Below are positions 17,936 to 28,770 of a stretch of DNA of 64,000 bases, piece after piece (within the stretch, counting starts at the first letter, position 1; every line of letters starts with the position of its first letter). Source of the stretch: Zophobihabitans entericus. GTDB taxonomy: Bacteria > Pseudomonadota > Gammaproteobacteria > Enterobacterales > Orbaceae. The position numbers were made by a program, and so were the translations under genes. The notes under the pieces are model-generated. The model worked only from the letters and a program-made list of their open reading frames with translations. It was not told where the DNA came from and did no database searches. The stretch spans positions 2,021,418-2,085,417 of the forward strand of contig NZ_CP050253.1 of NCBI RefSeq assembly GCF_011745665.1, given 5' to 3'.

Positions 17936-19390
17936 CTATCGCTGATAAGTGGCATATCGTTGCTGAAGTTGTTGTAACTGCGCTGCTCTGGCATCCAGAC
18001 GGGCCAGCAGAATTTGATTATCTTTGGTATAACTTTTCGCGTTAGTTAGTAAATTAATCGCCTGAGCGAATTGCCCCTGCAAAGCTAAAACTTCAGCTCT
18101 GGCTGACATTTCTTCCGCGCGTAGACGCTGCGCAGAATAAACAGTTGCCAGCAGCTCCCAGCCATTAATATCACTGTTATTGGCATGAGTATAACGATGT
18201 AACAAACTTGAGGCGCGCTGATAGTCTTTATTTTGAATATAAGCATTAGCCAGATTGAGCTGTAATACCTGACTACTTGGATTGGCTTTAATTGCAGCTT
18301 GTAAACGTTCAATCGCCTGAGTTTTTTGATTGAGCTCTAAATCCAGATCGGTCATTAAGTCCACGTACCAGATATTGGTGCTATCCTGATTATAGAGCGG
18401 TTCTAATTTACTTCTGGCAGACTGATATTGTTGCTTAGTATATAACGACAATGCTTCACCATAGATAATGGCTTTTGCGATTTGAGCATTGTTGGTTTTT
18501 TTGTATTCATCCAGTATACGGTCAATGGCGCTTTTATCGTTACTAAATGCAGCAATACGCGCTTTAACCAGATAGTAATCCAGTGAAGACGCTACACTTT
18601 TTTGAGCAAACTGATTAGCGCGGTTACGCACGTCAGATAAACGGCTATCGGGTAATGGGTGAGTAAGTAAAATTTCTGGTGGTTTAGACATAAACCTTGC
18701 CTGATCTGCCAGTTTTTGTAAAAACTCTGGTGAAGCTTGTGGATCAAATCCAGCGCGGGTTAAAATTCTCATACCGGCACGGTCAGCTTCCTGCTCATTA
18801 CTTTGAGTAAAACTGATCATACTTTGCTGGGAGCCAGCGATAGTGGTCGACATCGCTGCCATGCCTGCTTCAGGGCTGGCAAGTGCCAGAAGGACTGAAC
18901 CCAGTGCAGCACCCCACACATAAGGACTGTTATTTTTTTGTGCTTCCATCGCTCTGGCTAAATGGCGCTGTGTGACGTGAGAGATTTCGTGCGCCATCAC
19001 CGAAGCCAGCTGACTTTCATTATCTGTATCTAAAATTAAGCGAGAATGGATAACAACATTACCACCAAAAAAGGCAAACGCATTGAGCACATTACTGCGC
19101 ATCACAAAGAAGTTAAATGGAGTTTGTACTGAATCAGCACTGGCAACTAATTTACCACCTAACTTATTCACATATTCTGAAATTAATGGATCATAAGTTA
19201 GCGGAGCACTGCCACGCAGCATACGCAGGTAATAGTCACCCATCTCAATCTCCTGACCGATACTGAGCGTACTGACCGCTGCCGTACCAATTTCAGGTAA
19301 ATTTAAGTTGGTGCTATTAGCGCTCGCTGCAAGCGGTTGTATAAGTAAACCAGTCAGCAAAAGCGCCAGAATTGATTTCTTTGTTTTCAT
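17936..19390 (-). CDS. bepA: Periplasmic beta-barrel assembly-enhancing protease BepA
   Basis: The 484-residue protein (487 in E. coli) has a signal peptide cleaved about ASA-N, an M48 metallopeptidase domain and a C-terminal tetratricopeptide domain (about residues 300-475). The zinc site is visible as His134-Glu135-x-x-His138 in MAHEISHVTQRH, with Glu201 in EQEADRAG and a nearby His244 in LLTHPLPDSR. BepA promotes LptD maturation and degrades stalled outer-membrane proteins at the BAM complex. It is divergent from rlmKL. Confidence 0.93.
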   Translation of the reverse strand: MKTKKSILALLLTGLLIQPLAASANSTNLNLPEIGTAAVSTLSIGQEIEMGDYYLRMLRGSAPLTYDPLISEYVNKLGGKLVASADSVQTPFNFFVMRSNVLNAFAFFGGNVVIHSRLILDTDNESQLASVMAHEISHVTQRHLARAMEAQKNNSPYVWGAALGSVLLALASPEAGMAAMSTTIAGSQQSMISFTQSNEQEADRAGMRILTRAGFDPQASPEFLQKLADQARFMSKPPEILLTHPLPDSRLSDVRNRANQFAQKSVASSLDYYLVKARIAAFSNDKSAIDRILDEYKKTNNAQIAKAIIYGEALSLYTKQQYQSARSKLEPLYNQDSTNIWYVDLMTDLDLELNQKTQAIERLQAAIKANPSSQVLQLNLANAYIQNKDYQRASSLLHRYTHANNSDINGWELLATVYSAQRLRAEEMSARAEVLALQGQFAQAINLLTNAKSYTKDNQILLARLDARAAQLQQLQQRYATYQR

Positions 19391-19504
19391 GCAAAAGTGC
19401 CTTTAGTCATTCCTGGTGGTGATTTTAGAACAATATCCTATATGATATCAGTTGTAAATGTGATTGTTTATCGATTGATGCGCCCTTGAATTGAAGAGTT
19501 CTGC

Positions 19505-19533
19505 TTACTAATTTAAGCAGAGTCATCTATAAT
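19505..19533 (+). promoter_or_regulatory. Candidate promoter for rlmKL
   Basis: TTACTA (19505-19510) and TATAAT (19528-19533) are separated by 17 bp. A small inverted repeat, CTGCTTA-TAAGCAG (19501-19520), overlaps the -35 region and could be an operator or chance. Confidence 0.45.
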
Positions 19534-19569
19534 AGCGCTCAATTTTATTTATTTAAGTCGGATTTAGAC

Positions 19570-21708
19570 ATGAGAACATTATTTGCCAGCACCAGTCGCG
19601 GGTTAGAAGAGCTGCTAAAAAGTGAACTGGAAGCACTGGGAGCACAAGAATGCCGCATCATTCAGGGTGGTGTTTCTTTTCAGGGTGATGATCATGTCAT
19701 GTATCAAACGCTACTTTCTTGTCGTTTAGCATCGCGTATTCTTTTGCCTCTGGCTGAATTTAATATCTATAGTGATTTAGACTTGTATGCTTGTGTGAAT
19801 AATATCAGCTGGACAGAGATATTTGATGTTGAGTCAACGTTTGTTATCGCATTTACCGGTACTAATGACTTTATTCGTAATAGTCAATATGGAGCCTTGA
19901 AAGTCAAAGATGCTATTGTCGATCACTTTGTACAGAAGCAGCAAAAACGCCCGGATATCGCTAAACAAGAGCCTGATATTCGTTTGCACGTCTATTTAAA
20001 TCGTAATCAGGTAACGCTTTCTTTAGACCTTAGCGGACAAAGTCTGCATCAGCGTGGTTATCGTCAGGGTGCTGGTGAAGCGCCATTAAAAGAGAATTTA
20101 TCTGCTGCGATTATTCTGCGTTCTGGCTGGCAAAAAGAAACTGTGCTTCTCGATCCAATGTGTGGTTCCGGTACTTTATTAATCGAAGCAGCAATGATGG
20201 CTGCTGATATTGCGCCGGGTATTACGCGTCAGCATTGGGGGTTTAAAGCCTGGAAAGATTTTAACCCAAGTTTATGGAATGAATGTTTGTTTAATGCCAG
20301 AGACAAAGCTAAATCGGGCGTGCAAAACGTAAATGGTAAGTTTATTGGTTATGATAACGATACCCGAGTGATTGAGCTGGCAAAAGAGAATGCTAAGCAG
20401 GCTGGTGTGGGTGATTTAATCGAATTTTCTGTGCAGGATGTGGCTAAGCTAACAAATCCATGCCCTGATTTAACCGGGACGGTGATCAGTAATCCACCTT
20501 ATGGTGAGCGTTTAGAGAGTGAACCTGCGTTAATTGCGTTACATACTGCACTTGGGCGTATTATCAAACAAGAGTTTGCCGGCTGGCGAGTGTCACTATT
20601 TAGTGCAGCACCGGAGCTGCTTAATTGTTTACAGCTACGTGCCGACAGACAGTTTAAAGCTAAAAATGGTCCACTGGATTGCGTACAAAAAAATTATACT
20701 ATTGCTGCTAAAAAAGCAGAACAGGTGCAGGAAAACAAAGATGTTACAGCAAAAGAGGAACCGCTCTTTGCCGCTGATTTTGCTAATCGTTTACGTAAGA
20801 ATGAACAGAAACTTTCTAAATGGGCACAGCAACAAGGAATTGAGTGTTATCGCTTATATGATGCAGATTTACCTGAATACAATGTTGCCATTGACCGCTA
20901 TAAAGATAAGATTGTGATTCAGGAATATGCACCGCCTAAAAATATCGATCCACAAAAAGCTCGTCAGCGTTTATTTGATGTGATTAATGCCACGCTGGTG
21001 ACACTTAACTTATCGGCTAATCAGTTGATCTCTAAAACCCGTGAACGGCAAAAAGGTAAACAGCAATATCAAAAACTGGCGCAGAAACAGGACTATTTTT
21101 TAGTTAAAGAATATAACGCTCAGTTTTGGGTCAATCTGACAGATTATCTGGATACCGGACTGTTTTTAGATCACCGTATTGCCCGCCGTATGCTGGGTGA
21201 GATGTCTAAGGGTAAAGACTTCTTAAATCTGTTTGCTTATACAGGAACAGCGACAGTGCACGCCGGACTTGGTGGGGCTAAAACAACCACTACGGTGGAT
21301 ATGTCTAAAACGTATCTGGAGTGGGCAGATCGTAATTTACATCAAAACGGTTTAACCGGACGCAATCATCGACTGATTCAGGCTGATTGCTTATTCTATT
21401 TGAAAGAGAGCCGTGAACAGTTTGATGTAATTTTTATCGATCCACCAACATTTTCTAACTCCAAACGTATGACCGATACCTTTGATGTGCAGCGTGACCA
21501 CCTGATGCTGATGGAAAATCTAAAGCGTTTATTACGCCCGGATGGCGTGATTATGTTCTCCAATAATAAACGTGGTTTTAAAATCGATGATGAAGGTATG
21601 CAGCGTTTGGGCTTAACTTATCAAAACATCACCGATAAGACCCGTTCACTTGATTTTGAACGTAATCGACAAATTCATAACTGTTATCTGATCAGACATC
21701 AGAAATAG
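19570..21708 (+). CDS. rlmL: Bifunctional 23S rRNA m2G2445/m7G2069 methyltransferase RlmKL
   Basis: The 712-residue protein is a fusion with an N-terminal THUMP RNA-binding domain and two SAM methyltransferase domains. The first has [14 protein letters not shown] and the N6/N2-type motif SNPPYGERL (RlmL part); the second, beyond residue 390, has [13 protein letters not shown] and IDPPTFSNS (RlmK part). It modifies G2445 and G2069 of 23S rRNA in the 50S subunit. It is followed by uup and pqiABC, the same order as in E. coli. Confidence 0.95.
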   Translation: MRTLFASTSRGLEELLKSELEALGAQECRIIQGGVSFQGDDHVMYQTLLSCRLASRILLPLAEFNIYSDLDLYACVNNISWTEIFDVESTFVIAFTGTNDFIRNSQYGALKVKDAIVDHFVQKQQKRPDIAKQEPDIRLHVYLNRNQVTLSLDLSGQSLHQRGYRQGAGEAPLKENLSAAIILRSGWQKETVLLDPMCGSGTLLIEAAMMAADIAPGITRQHWGFKAWKDFNPSLWNECLFNARDKAKSGVQNVNGKFIGYDNDTRVIELAKENAKQAGVGDLIEFSVQDVAKLTNPCPDLTGTVISNPPYGERLESEPALIALHTALGRIIKQEFAGWRVSLFSAAPELLNCLQLRADRQFKAKNGPLDCVQKNYTIAAKKAEQVQENKDVTAKEEPLFAADFANRLRKNEQKLSKWAQQQGIECYRLYDADLPEYNVAIDRYKDKIVIQEYAPPKNIDPQKARQRLFDVINATLVTLNLSANQLISKTRERQKGKQQYQKLAQKQDYFLVKEYNAQFWVNLTDYLDTGLFLDHRIARRMLGEMSKGKDFLNLFAYTGTATVHAGLGGAKTTTTVDMSKTYLEWADRNLHQNGLTGRNHRLIQADCLFYLKESREQFDVIFIDPPTFSNSKRMTDTFDVQRDHLMLMENLKRLLRPDGVIMFSNNKRGFKIDDEGMQRLGLTYQNITDKTRSLDFERNRQIHNCYLIRHQK

Positions 21709-21743
21709 ACTAAATATCAATTAATAAATAAGACCGGATAATT

Positions 21744-23672
21744 ATGGCTCTGATTAACTTATCTGACGCGTATCTCTCATTTAGTGATGCGCCTTTGCTT
21801 GACCACATGAATCTGTACATCGAACCGGGCGAGCGCGTCTGTCTGGTTGGGCGTAATGGTGCAGGTAAATCGACACTACTTAAAGTATTAAATAAAGAGT
21901 ATCCTCTGGATGAAGGGCAGGTTATTTACGAGCAGGGGATTGTCGTTTCACGTTTACAACAAGATCCGCCGCGTAATGTGCAGGGCAGTGTGTTTGATTT
22001 TGTGGCAGAAGGTCTTAAAGATCAGGCTGCGCTGTTAAAAAAGTATCATGCGATCTCAAAACTGATCGAGCAAGATCCCAGTGAATCAAATTTAAAACAA
22101 CTGGCAGATCTTCAGGATCAGTTAGATCATCATAATATTTGGCAGATCGAAAGCCGGATTACGAATGTTTTAATGCAGCTTGAGTTAAATGCTGATACTC
22201 AACTGGCATCACTCTCTGGTGGCTGGTTGCGTAAAGCGGCGCTGGCTAAAGCACTGGTATGTAATCCCGATGTTTTATTGCTGGATGAGCCAACCAACCA
22301 TTTAGATATCGATGCGATTGAATGGCTGGAAATATTTTTGAAGAGTTTTTCCGGTAGTATTGTGTTTATCTCTCATGACCGTTCATTTATTCGTAATATG
22401 GCGACCCGAATTGTTGATTTAGACCGTGGACAAGCCTCATCATGGCCAGGAAATTACGACCAATATCTGATTAGTAAAGAAGAAGCTTTGCGTGTTGAAG
22501 AGTTACAAAATAACCTGTTTGATAAACGCTTAGCGCAAGAAGAAGTCTGGATTCGTCAGGGTATTAAAGCGCGCAGAACCCGTAATGAAGGTCGTGTTCG
22601 GGCATTAAAAGCGATGCGTCAGGAACGTGCAGAACGCCGTCAGGTAATGGGAACTGCGAGAATGCAGGTTGAAGAATCACTACGTTCAGGCAAAATCGTT
22701 TTTGAGCTGGAGGATGTCAATTATTCCATTGGTAATAAGCAACTGGTTAAAGATTTCACTGCTCAGGTACTGCGTGGTGACAAGATCGCGTTGATTGGCC
22801 CAAATGGTTGTGGTAAAACCACTTTATTGAAACTTATGTTGGAGCAAATTAAACCCGATTCAGGGACTGTACATTGTGGTACTAAGCTGGAAGTTGCGTA
22901 TTTCGATCAGTACCGTGCTGAGCTCGATCCGGATAGAACGGTGATGGATAATCTGGCGGAAGGTAAGCAGGAAGTGATGGTCAATGGTCGCTCACGTCAT
23001 GTGCTTGGCTATTTGCAGGACTTTTTATTCCACCCAAAACGAGCGATGACACCGGTTAGCGCACTGTCTGGTGGTGAGAGAAACCGTTTACTACTGGCTA
23101 AATTATTCTTAAAACCAAGTAATCTGTTAATTCTCGATGAGCCAACCAATGATCTGGATGTTGAAACACTGGAATTGCTGGAGGAGCTGGTTGATGAATA
23201 TAAAGGAACTGTGCTACTGGTGAGTCATGATCGTCAGTTTGTTGATAATGCAGTGACACAGTGCTGGATTTTTGAAGGTAATGGTGTAATCAAACAATAT
23301 GTTGGTGGTTATTTTGATGCTCACCAGCAGCAGCAAAATGTGAAGCAGACTCAACTTAAATCTGAAACAGTAAAAACTAAATCGGTGGAAGATAAAAAAG
23401 CCACCGGAAGCCCGGCTACAAATACGACAAAACCAAAAAGTACTCAGCGCCTTAGTTATAATCAAACCAGAGAGCTGGAACAATTACCACAAAAACTGGA
23501 ACTGCTGGAAGCAAAAATTGCAGAGTTACAAGCACAGGTGAGTGATGTGGAGTTTTTCTCTAAACCCCATGATGTGACCAATAAAATTCTGGAACAATTA
23601 GCGCAGAGTGAGACTGAACTAGAACAGGCTTTTGAGCGCTGGGAAGAGTTAGAGTCGATAAAAAACAGTTAA
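21744..23672 (+). CDS. uup: ABC-F family ATPase Uup
   Basis: The 642-residue protein has two ABC domains: Walker A GRNGAGKST and GPNGCGKTT, signatures LSGGWLRKAALAKAL and LSGGERNRLLLAKL, and Walker B LLLDEPTNHLD and LILDEPTNDLD. The interdomain linker is basic (about residues 240-300), and a C-terminal coiled coil spans about residues 560-640. ABC-F proteins act at the ribosome, and Uup is linked to transposon excision control and ribosome assembly. It lacks membrane segments. It follows rlmKL by 35 nt. Confidence 0.94.
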   Translation: MALINLSDAYLSFSDAPLLDHMNLYIEPGERVCLVGRNGAGKSTLLKVLNKEYPLDEGQVIYEQGIVVSRLQQDPPRNVQGSVFDFVAEGLKDQAALLKKYHAISKLIEQDPSESNLKQLADLQDQLDHHNIWQIESRITNVLMQLELNADTQLASLSGGWLRKAALAKALVCNPDVLLLDEPTNHLDIDAIEWLEIFLKSFSGSIVFISHDRSFIRNMATRIVDLDRGQASSWPGNYDQYLISKEEALRVEELQNNLFDKRLAQEEVWIRQGIKARRTRNEGRVRALKAMRQERAERRQVMGTARMQVEESLRSGKIVFELEDVNYSIGNKQLVKDFTAQVLRGDKIALIGPNGCGKTTLLKLMLEQIKPDSGTVHCGTKLEVAYFDQYRAELDPDRTVMDNLAEGKQEVMVNGRSRHVLGYLQDFLFHPKRAMTPVSALSGGERNRLLLAKLFLKPSNLLILDEPTNDLDVETLELLEELVDEYKGTVLLVSHDRQFVDNAVTQCWIFEGNGVIKQYVGGYFDAHQQQQNVKQTQLKSETVKTKSVEDKKATGSPATNTTKPKSTQRLSYNQTRELEQLPQKLELLEAKIAELQAQVSDVEFFSKPHDVTNKILEQLAQSETELEQAFERWEELESIKNS

Positions 23673-23692
23673 TTAATCTACTTACCTTCATT

Positions 23693-23726
23693 AATCAGTT
23701 TATGTTACTGCATAAACTGATTTTTC
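23693..23726 (+). terminator. Intrinsic terminator after uup
   Basis: AATCAGTTTATG and CATAAACTGATT form a 12-bp stem with a 6-nt loop, followed by TTT. It separates uup from the pqi operon. Confidence 0.85.
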
Positions 23727-23842
23727 ATGCTTTTTCGCAATTGATGCGTTATTGCTGTAATTGGTCTGGCAAACTATGGCGTCGCTATCAAATCTTTGAT
23801 ATAACAACACTCTTACTAATGCAAAATTGAATGTTACGCTAA

Positions 23843-25102
23843 ATGGATGCCACTAAATTCGACAAAAATCCTTATGATGAACAATATATGTTGTGTCATC
23901 ACTGTGATCTATTGGTCGAAATTCCTCGTGTAACTAATAAGCAAAATGTGAACTGCCCGCGCTGTCAGGAACGCTTAACGCGTTATCGTCAGGATACTAA
24001 TCAGCAGGTGGTTGTATATTCGGTATGTGCACTGATTATGCTGGCGGTTGCCTGCTTGTTCTTCTTCGTCAATATTCGTGTGGTTGGTGTAACTAGCAAT
24101 ATGAGTCTGTTTATGGTGCCAAATATTCTTTGGGCAGATAACTACTCTTATTTATCGATGCTGTTTGTGTTTTTTGTGTTGGTCTTTCCTGCTCTTTGTT
24201 TGTTGATATTACTGGTTTTAAGCACTGATATTAAACTGCCGACCAGAGTAAAAGTGTTCTTACTGGTCTGGTTTAATCGCTTGCATATCTGGTGCATGGC
24301 AGAAATCTTTCTGGCTGGTGTTCTGGTGAGTTTTGTGAAGTTAACCAGTTATGGCGATATTGGTGTCAGTCTGAGCTTTTTACCCTATTGCGCTTTTGTA
24401 TTGTTACAAATCAGGGCAATCTCTTTGTTTATTCCCCGTGCAGTCTGGCAAAAAATTGGCCCGACAATCTATGTCTTAACACCAATGGTGGCGGGTAAAA
24501 CCGGTATTGAGCAAAATATTCGTTTATGTCGCTGTTGTCATGCCATTTTACCGATGAATATGAACCGTTGTCCGCGTTGTAAAGAGCATGGTAAAGTACG
24601 GGACGTAAAAGGTATTCAATGGACTATGGCACTGCTGCTGACCTCAATTATTTTATATATTCCGGCCAATATGTACTCGGTCATGAGCACCACATTTTTA
24701 GGCTCTACGTCTAATTCAACGATTATGGACGGTGTGATTTATATGTGGCAGGAGGGTGATTATCCTGTTGCGCTGGTTATTTTTATCGCCAGTATTGTGA
24801 TTCCGGTCTTAAAAATTTTAGCATTGATTTGGTTATGTTATTTTGTGTTAAAGCTGAGAGAGCAAACGAGCGATCAAGATTGCTTAAAAATGAAAAAATT
24901 ATATGACATAGTAGAGATTATTGGACGCTGGTCGATGATCGATATTTTTGTCGTGTCTGTTATCGCTTCACTCATTCGTAATGGTGAATTGATGGCAGTC
25001 TATCCAAATATAGGCGCAGTCTTTTTTGCTACCGTTGTGATACTCACGATGATAGCTGCGCATAAATATGATCCTCGTTTAATTTGGGATCGAACAAAAT
25101 GA
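23843..25102 (+). CDS. pqiA: Intermembrane transport protein PqiA
   Basis: The 419-residue inner-membrane protein is built from two similar halves, each with a cytoplasmic zinc-ribbon (CHHC...CPRC near residue 19, CRCC...CPRC near residue 230) followed by about four membrane helices. With PqiB and PqiC it forms a lipid-transport system between the inner and outer membranes. The repeated cysteine motifs and the operon order make the call firm. It sits 170 nt past uup, behind a terminator, and just before pqiB. Confidence 0.93.
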   Translation: MDATKFDKNPYDEQYMLCHHCDLLVEIPRVTNKQNVNCPRCQERLTRYRQDTNQQVVVYSVCALIMLAVACLFFFVNIRVVGVTSNMSLFMVPNILWADNYSYLSMLFVFFVLVFPALCLLILLVLSTDIKLPTRVKVFLLVWFNRLHIWCMAEIFLAGVLVSFVKLTSYGDIGVSLSFLPYCAFVLLQIRAISLFIPRAVWQKIGPTIYVLTPMVAGKTGIEQNIRLCRCCHAILPMNMNRCPRCKEHGKVRDVKGIQWTMALLLTSIILYIPANMYSVMSTTFLGSTSNSTIMDGVIYMWQEGDYPVALVIFIASIVIPVLKILALIWLCYFVLKLREQTSDQDCLKMKKLYDIVEIIGRWSMIDIFVVSVIASLIRNGELMAVYPNIGAVFFATVVILTMIAAHKYDPRLIWDRTK

Positions 25103-25103
25103 G

Positions 25104-26768
25104 ATGGTACTGAGTATGGAAAACGAAACTAAACCAACCCATTCACAAAATAAGATGGCTAAAATTACCCGCTATAAATTTTGGTCTCCAATCTGGATTA
25201 TTCCTATTGTGACTATTTTGATCGGGGCGTGGGTGATTTTTTCTCACTTTATGGAACAAGGTCGCTCCTTTACACTGATCACGTCTGATGCCAGTGGTAT
25301 TGTGGCGGGTAAAACAGTGATAAAAAGCCGAAGTGTGGATGTTGGTGTGATCGAATCAGTTACACTCAGTGAAGACTTCTCACAAGTGGTGATTAAAGGC
25401 CGATTGAATCAGAATATGGATTCTTTGTTAAATAAAAACTCTATATTCTGGATTGTAAAACCACAAATTGATAAAGACGGTGTCTCAGGTCTTGGTACTT
25501 TACTCTCAGGTGTTTATATCGAACTATCGCCGGGTTCAGGAACTGATGAGTATAATAACAAGCCTTTTCAGTTACTTGAATCTGCGCCACTGGCCTCACC
25601 AAATACACCGGGTATTCGAATTAATCTGGTGAGTACTCAGTCAGGTGTTATCTCTAAAGGTGCGCCGGTACTATTTCGTGGCTTTAAAGTGGGTAACGTG
25701 GAAACATCTGACTTTGATCCGCTAAATCGTTCGATGACTTATCGTCTGTTTATCAAGCATCCATATGAATCACTGGTGACTGAAAATGTTCGCTTCTGGC
25801 GGGAAGGAGGAGTGAACTTTGACCTGTCTCCGCGTGGAGCAAGTCTGGAAGTTCCATCGATTGAGGTTCTGCTTGCCGGAGGGATTAGTTTTGATTTACC
25901 TGATGGTGCAGCCGCGGGTAATCAGGCGACTGAACTGGCTAAATATACGTTATTTGATGATAAGCGCTCTATTCAGGAATCTCAGTACACACAATATAAA
26001 GAGTATCTGTTATTCTTTAAAGACTCTATCGCAGGTTTGTCAAAAGGTGCACCTGTTGAATATCGTGGTATTCGTCTGGGAACCGTGTGGGAAGTCCCTT
26101 ACTACGTGCCAGAAATGACCTCCATTGCTGCCTTCAAATTTAATATTCCGGTATTGATTCGTATGGAGCCGGAACGCCTGAGTGAAGTGAAAGTGGATGG
26201 GTTTGCTCTGCTTGATACTTTTATTGCTGAACAGAAAAATGGTCTGCGAGCAGCCATTAAATCGGCTAACTTATTTACTGGCTCAATGTATATCGATTTA
26301 GATTTTTATACCGAAGGTATTGAACAGACTAATGCAACACCAGAAAAAGCCTACGGTCTTGATGTTATTCAGACAGTACCTGCAGGACTTTCACAAATTC
26401 AGGCGAAAGTGATTCAGACTCTGGATAATCTGAACCGTTTACCGCTTGACCAAACAGTGGCAGAGATGAATAAAGTATTGGCAGAAGGCCAGAAGTTACT
26501 GGATTCATTAAATGGTATGGCGAGCAGTAAAGAAGCTCAGAATATTCCTAAAGATCTGCAGAATACGATTAAGCGTTTAGAAGAGACGTTAAAAGGATTA
26601 CAACCAGGTTCTGATTTCCATAATTCACTCCAAACAGATATGGAAAAATTTGGTCAGACCTTGGAAAAATTACAACCATTACTTGATACTTTGAATGAGA
26701 AAAGTAATGCATTAATCTTTGCTGCTCCGACTAAACAGGATCCGCAGCCAAAAGCGAGAGAAAACTAA
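25104..26768 (+). CDS. pqiB: MCE-domain tunnel protein PqiB
   Basis: The 554-residue protein has one N-terminal membrane anchor (FWSPIWIIPIVTILIGAWVI) and then three MCE domains starting near residues 50, 165 and 290, each with a SGI(V/S).G..V.(Y/F)RG-type turn. A C-terminal helical segment follows, which in E. coli PqiB forms a hexameric tube to the outer membrane. It starts 1 nt after the pqiA stop; an in-frame ATG at 25116 is an alternative start. Its stop overlaps the pqiC start (TAATG). Confidence 0.93.
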   Translation: MVLSMENETKPTHSQNKMAKITRYKFWSPIWIIPIVTILIGAWVIFSHFMEQGRSFTLITSDASGIVAGKTVIKSRSVDVGVIESVTLSEDFSQVVIKGRLNQNMDSLLNKNSIFWIVKPQIDKDGVSGLGTLLSGVYIELSPGSGTDEYNNKPFQLLESAPLASPNTPGIRINLVSTQSGVISKGAPVLFRGFKVGNVETSDFDPLNRSMTYRLFIKHPYESLVTENVRFWREGGVNFDLSPRGASLEVPSIEVLLAGGISFDLPDGAAAGNQATELAKYTLFDDKRSIQESQYTQYKEYLLFFKDSIAGLSKGAPVEYRGIRLGTVWEVPYYVPEMTSIAAFKFNIPVLIRMEPERLSEVKVDGFALLDTFIAEQKNGLRAAIKSANLFTGSMYIDLDFYTEGIEQTNATPEKAYGLDVIQTVPAGLSQIQAKVIQTLDNLNRLPLDQTVAEMNKVLAEGQKLLDSLNGMASSKEAQNIPKDLQNTIKRLEETLKGLQPGSDFHNSLQTDMEKFGQTLEKLQPLLDTLNEKSNALIFAAPTKQDPQPKAREN

Positions 26769-27328
26769 TGAAGAAGCTAATTGTTACCCTTTGTGTATTA
26801 TTTGTAGTGAGCTGCTCCAGCAGTTCACCTGCTAAACGCTACTTTCAATTAACCAGTGATTTTTCTCAGACTGAGCAGCCAGCTTCACAAGCGGTAAAAG
26901 ATTTTATCTGGATTGAGTCCGTTAACGTGGCACCATACTTAAACACATTAGGTATTGTTTATCAAACTAATGATGTGGAATATGTAACGGCCAATAATAA
27001 TCTGTGGGCATCTTCACTTTCTCAGCAAATTACTGCCCGGGTAGTGCATGACCTGTCTATGTTGTTGCCGGGTCGTCTGGTGTCTGATAAGCCATTAAGT
27101 AAACCAGTTACAACGCTGAAAGTCTTTATCGATAGCTTTCATGGTCATTACGCCGGCGATGCATTGATTAAAGGTCGCTGGATTATTAATCATAATGACA
27201 CTATGACGGTTAAAAACTTTAACTATGTTATCAGACAGTCTCAGGACGGTTATGAAGACTTAGTGAAGACATTATCAAAAGGTTGGCAGGAAGAGGAAGT
27301 CGATTTAGTTAAAACTACGAAACTATAA
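26768..27328 (+). CDS. pqiC: Outer-membrane lipoprotein PqiC (DUF330)
   Basis: The 186-residue protein has a lipoprotein signal (LFVVSC, lipidated Cys16) and an ABC-transport-auxiliary fold with RYFQL near the mature N-terminus. It completes PqiABC at the outer membrane. It overlaps pqiB by 1 nt and ends at a strong hairpin. Confidence 0.9.
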   Translation: MKKLIVTLCVLFVVSCSSSSPAKRYFQLTSDFSQTEQPASQAVKDFIWIESVNVAPYLNTLGIVYQTNDVEYVTANNNLWASSLSQQITARVVHDLSMLLPGRLVSDKPLSKPVTTLKVFIDSFHGHYAGDALIKGRWIINHNDTMTVKNFNYVIRQSQDGYEDLVKTLSKGWQEEEVDLVKTTKL

Positions 27329-27349
27329 CTGCATAACGATTGTATAAAA

Positions 27350-27405
27350 CTGCAAATAAATCAATAAGTTAAATTTATAACTCTTTGATTTATTTGCAGT
27401 TTTTA
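27350..27405. terminator. Terminator after pqiC with shared repeat core
   Basis: CTGCAAATAAATCAA (27350-27364) pairs perfectly over 15 bp with TTGATTTATTTGCAG (27385-27399), followed by TTTTTATTTT. It lies between convergent pqiC and yeaD. The right arm in reverse reads AAATAAATCAAAGAGTTAT, the core found at three other gene ends. Confidence 0.88.
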
Positions 27406-27436
27406 TTTTAAAAGATTAAATCAATAATCATGACAA

Positions 27437-28312
27437 TTAGATAAGACGAATTTCAAACCCAAAGGTTGTTGTTTCTTTATCAGAAGATTGTACTGGTTCA
27501 GCTATTCGTCCTGTTTCGACACAGACCATCTGTTTGTAGCTATCATTAGCCATATCTTGCATTGACGCAGCCCCTTCTTGCCACGGACTCCAGACTACTA
27601 CGTTTGGAGCATTCAGGTGAGTGATGGCAATTGTGCGATAGGTATCGTGAATCAAGGTGGTTTTTTCTGGCGCTAAATACAGACGATCAATTGCCTGATT
27701 AAATGTCATAGAGCCATCAGTTAAAGACTCTTCTTTACCGGTTAAAAAGTTACGATAAGGATTACCCAGACCAGTAATTTTGACTTTTTCAATATCACTG
27801 ATATTGAGGTAAGTGTGTAGTGCTGCGGTGAATGTGTAATTTCCCTGACTGGACAAATTGACCCGACAAGTATCACCGAGATAAATTTCAATAGTTAAAG
27901 TAAATGCATGATTCCAGAGCTTTCTGGTTTCGGCATTATCCTGTACCTGCAGCGTCAATGTTACACCGGCGGTATCTTCACTGTGTTTAATGAGTTGCCA
28001 CATGGCCGTACGAACCACGCCATGAGAAGGTGGCCCACCAAGTTTATTAAACCATGGCCAGCACACAGGTACACCGCCACGAATAGCAAGTTCTGGTTTG
28101 AAAATAGCTTCTTCGCTCAACCAAATTACGGGATTATTAGTCTTTTTTGGTTGCCAAAAGAGTAAATGCCCACCATGCAGTGAAACGGCAGCAGTACAAC
28201 GGGGATGATTGACTACCAGTACGGGTAAATCATTTTGTTGAATTTGTTTCAGATAAGGGCTGATGACTTTCGCCTGATTATTGGAGGCTAGTAATGCCTG
28301 AGTAATACTCAT
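27437..28312 (-). CDS. yeaD: D-hexose-6-phosphate mutarotase (YeaD family)
   Basis: The 291-residue aldose-1-epimerase-like protein matches E. coli YeaD in length and key segments: HGGHLLFWQPKK, AIRGGVPVCWPWF with HGVVRTAMW, and LHTYLNI with the catalytic His. The conserved Glu lies in VCVETGR near the C-terminus. It interconverts anomers of glucose-6-phosphate. It is a single-gene unit convergent with pqiC. Confidence 0.88.
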   Translation of the reverse strand: MSITQALLASNNQAKVISPYLKQIQQNDLPVLVVNHPRCTAAVSLHGGHLLFWQPKKTNNPVIWLSEEAIFKPELAIRGGVPVCWPWFNKLGGPPSHGVVRTAMWQLIKHSEDTAGVTLTLQVQDNAETRKLWNHAFTLTIEIYLGDTCRVNLSSQGNYTFTAALHTYLNISDIEKVKITGLGNPYRNFLTGKEESLTDGSMTFNQAIDRLYLAPEKTTLIHDTYRTIAITHLNAPNVVVWSPWQEGAASMQDMANDSYKQMVCVETGRIAEPVQSSDKETTTFGFEIRLI

Positions 28313-28770
28313 AGAACCTTCTTTCTTCTTGTTTTTATGATGACCGGAAATGATTATACATCAGAAAAAAGAATATTCTTTAGTTTTTTTACTGTGCGAA
28401 TAAACTGATCGAGTTGAAAAAGATAAATTAAATAGTAAAGTCGTTTATTTTATCCTATCTGATATGATTAATATTTTATTTAACCTTTTATTTAATTTTA
28501 GTTTTTAATAAAAATTAATAAGAATAAAATGAAAACTAAGTTTTTTGTGCTATAAAAATTAAATCTATTCTGGTGAGACATTTCGGAGTGAGATAAAATA
28601 CCTGCACTATACAAACGAGCTGTTGTGAGTAACTTATATAAACACGAGTAAATAGTTATTATTGATGTAGCTGATATAGTTACAGTGGCTTGTAAAACTT
28701 TATTATTTTATATGGTGAAAAAAGTGATAAAGTCATTTCATTCTTAAATATTATTATGGAGTAAGGTTCT
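28313..28770. other. AT-rich gene-free stretch between divergent yeaD and roxA
   Basis: About 460 nt of very AT-rich sequence containing the two divergent promoter regions. A start of eight codons (MKTKFFVL then stop) lies near 28529 without a good ribosome-binding site and is not called. No repeat or structured RNA is recognised. Confidence 0.5.
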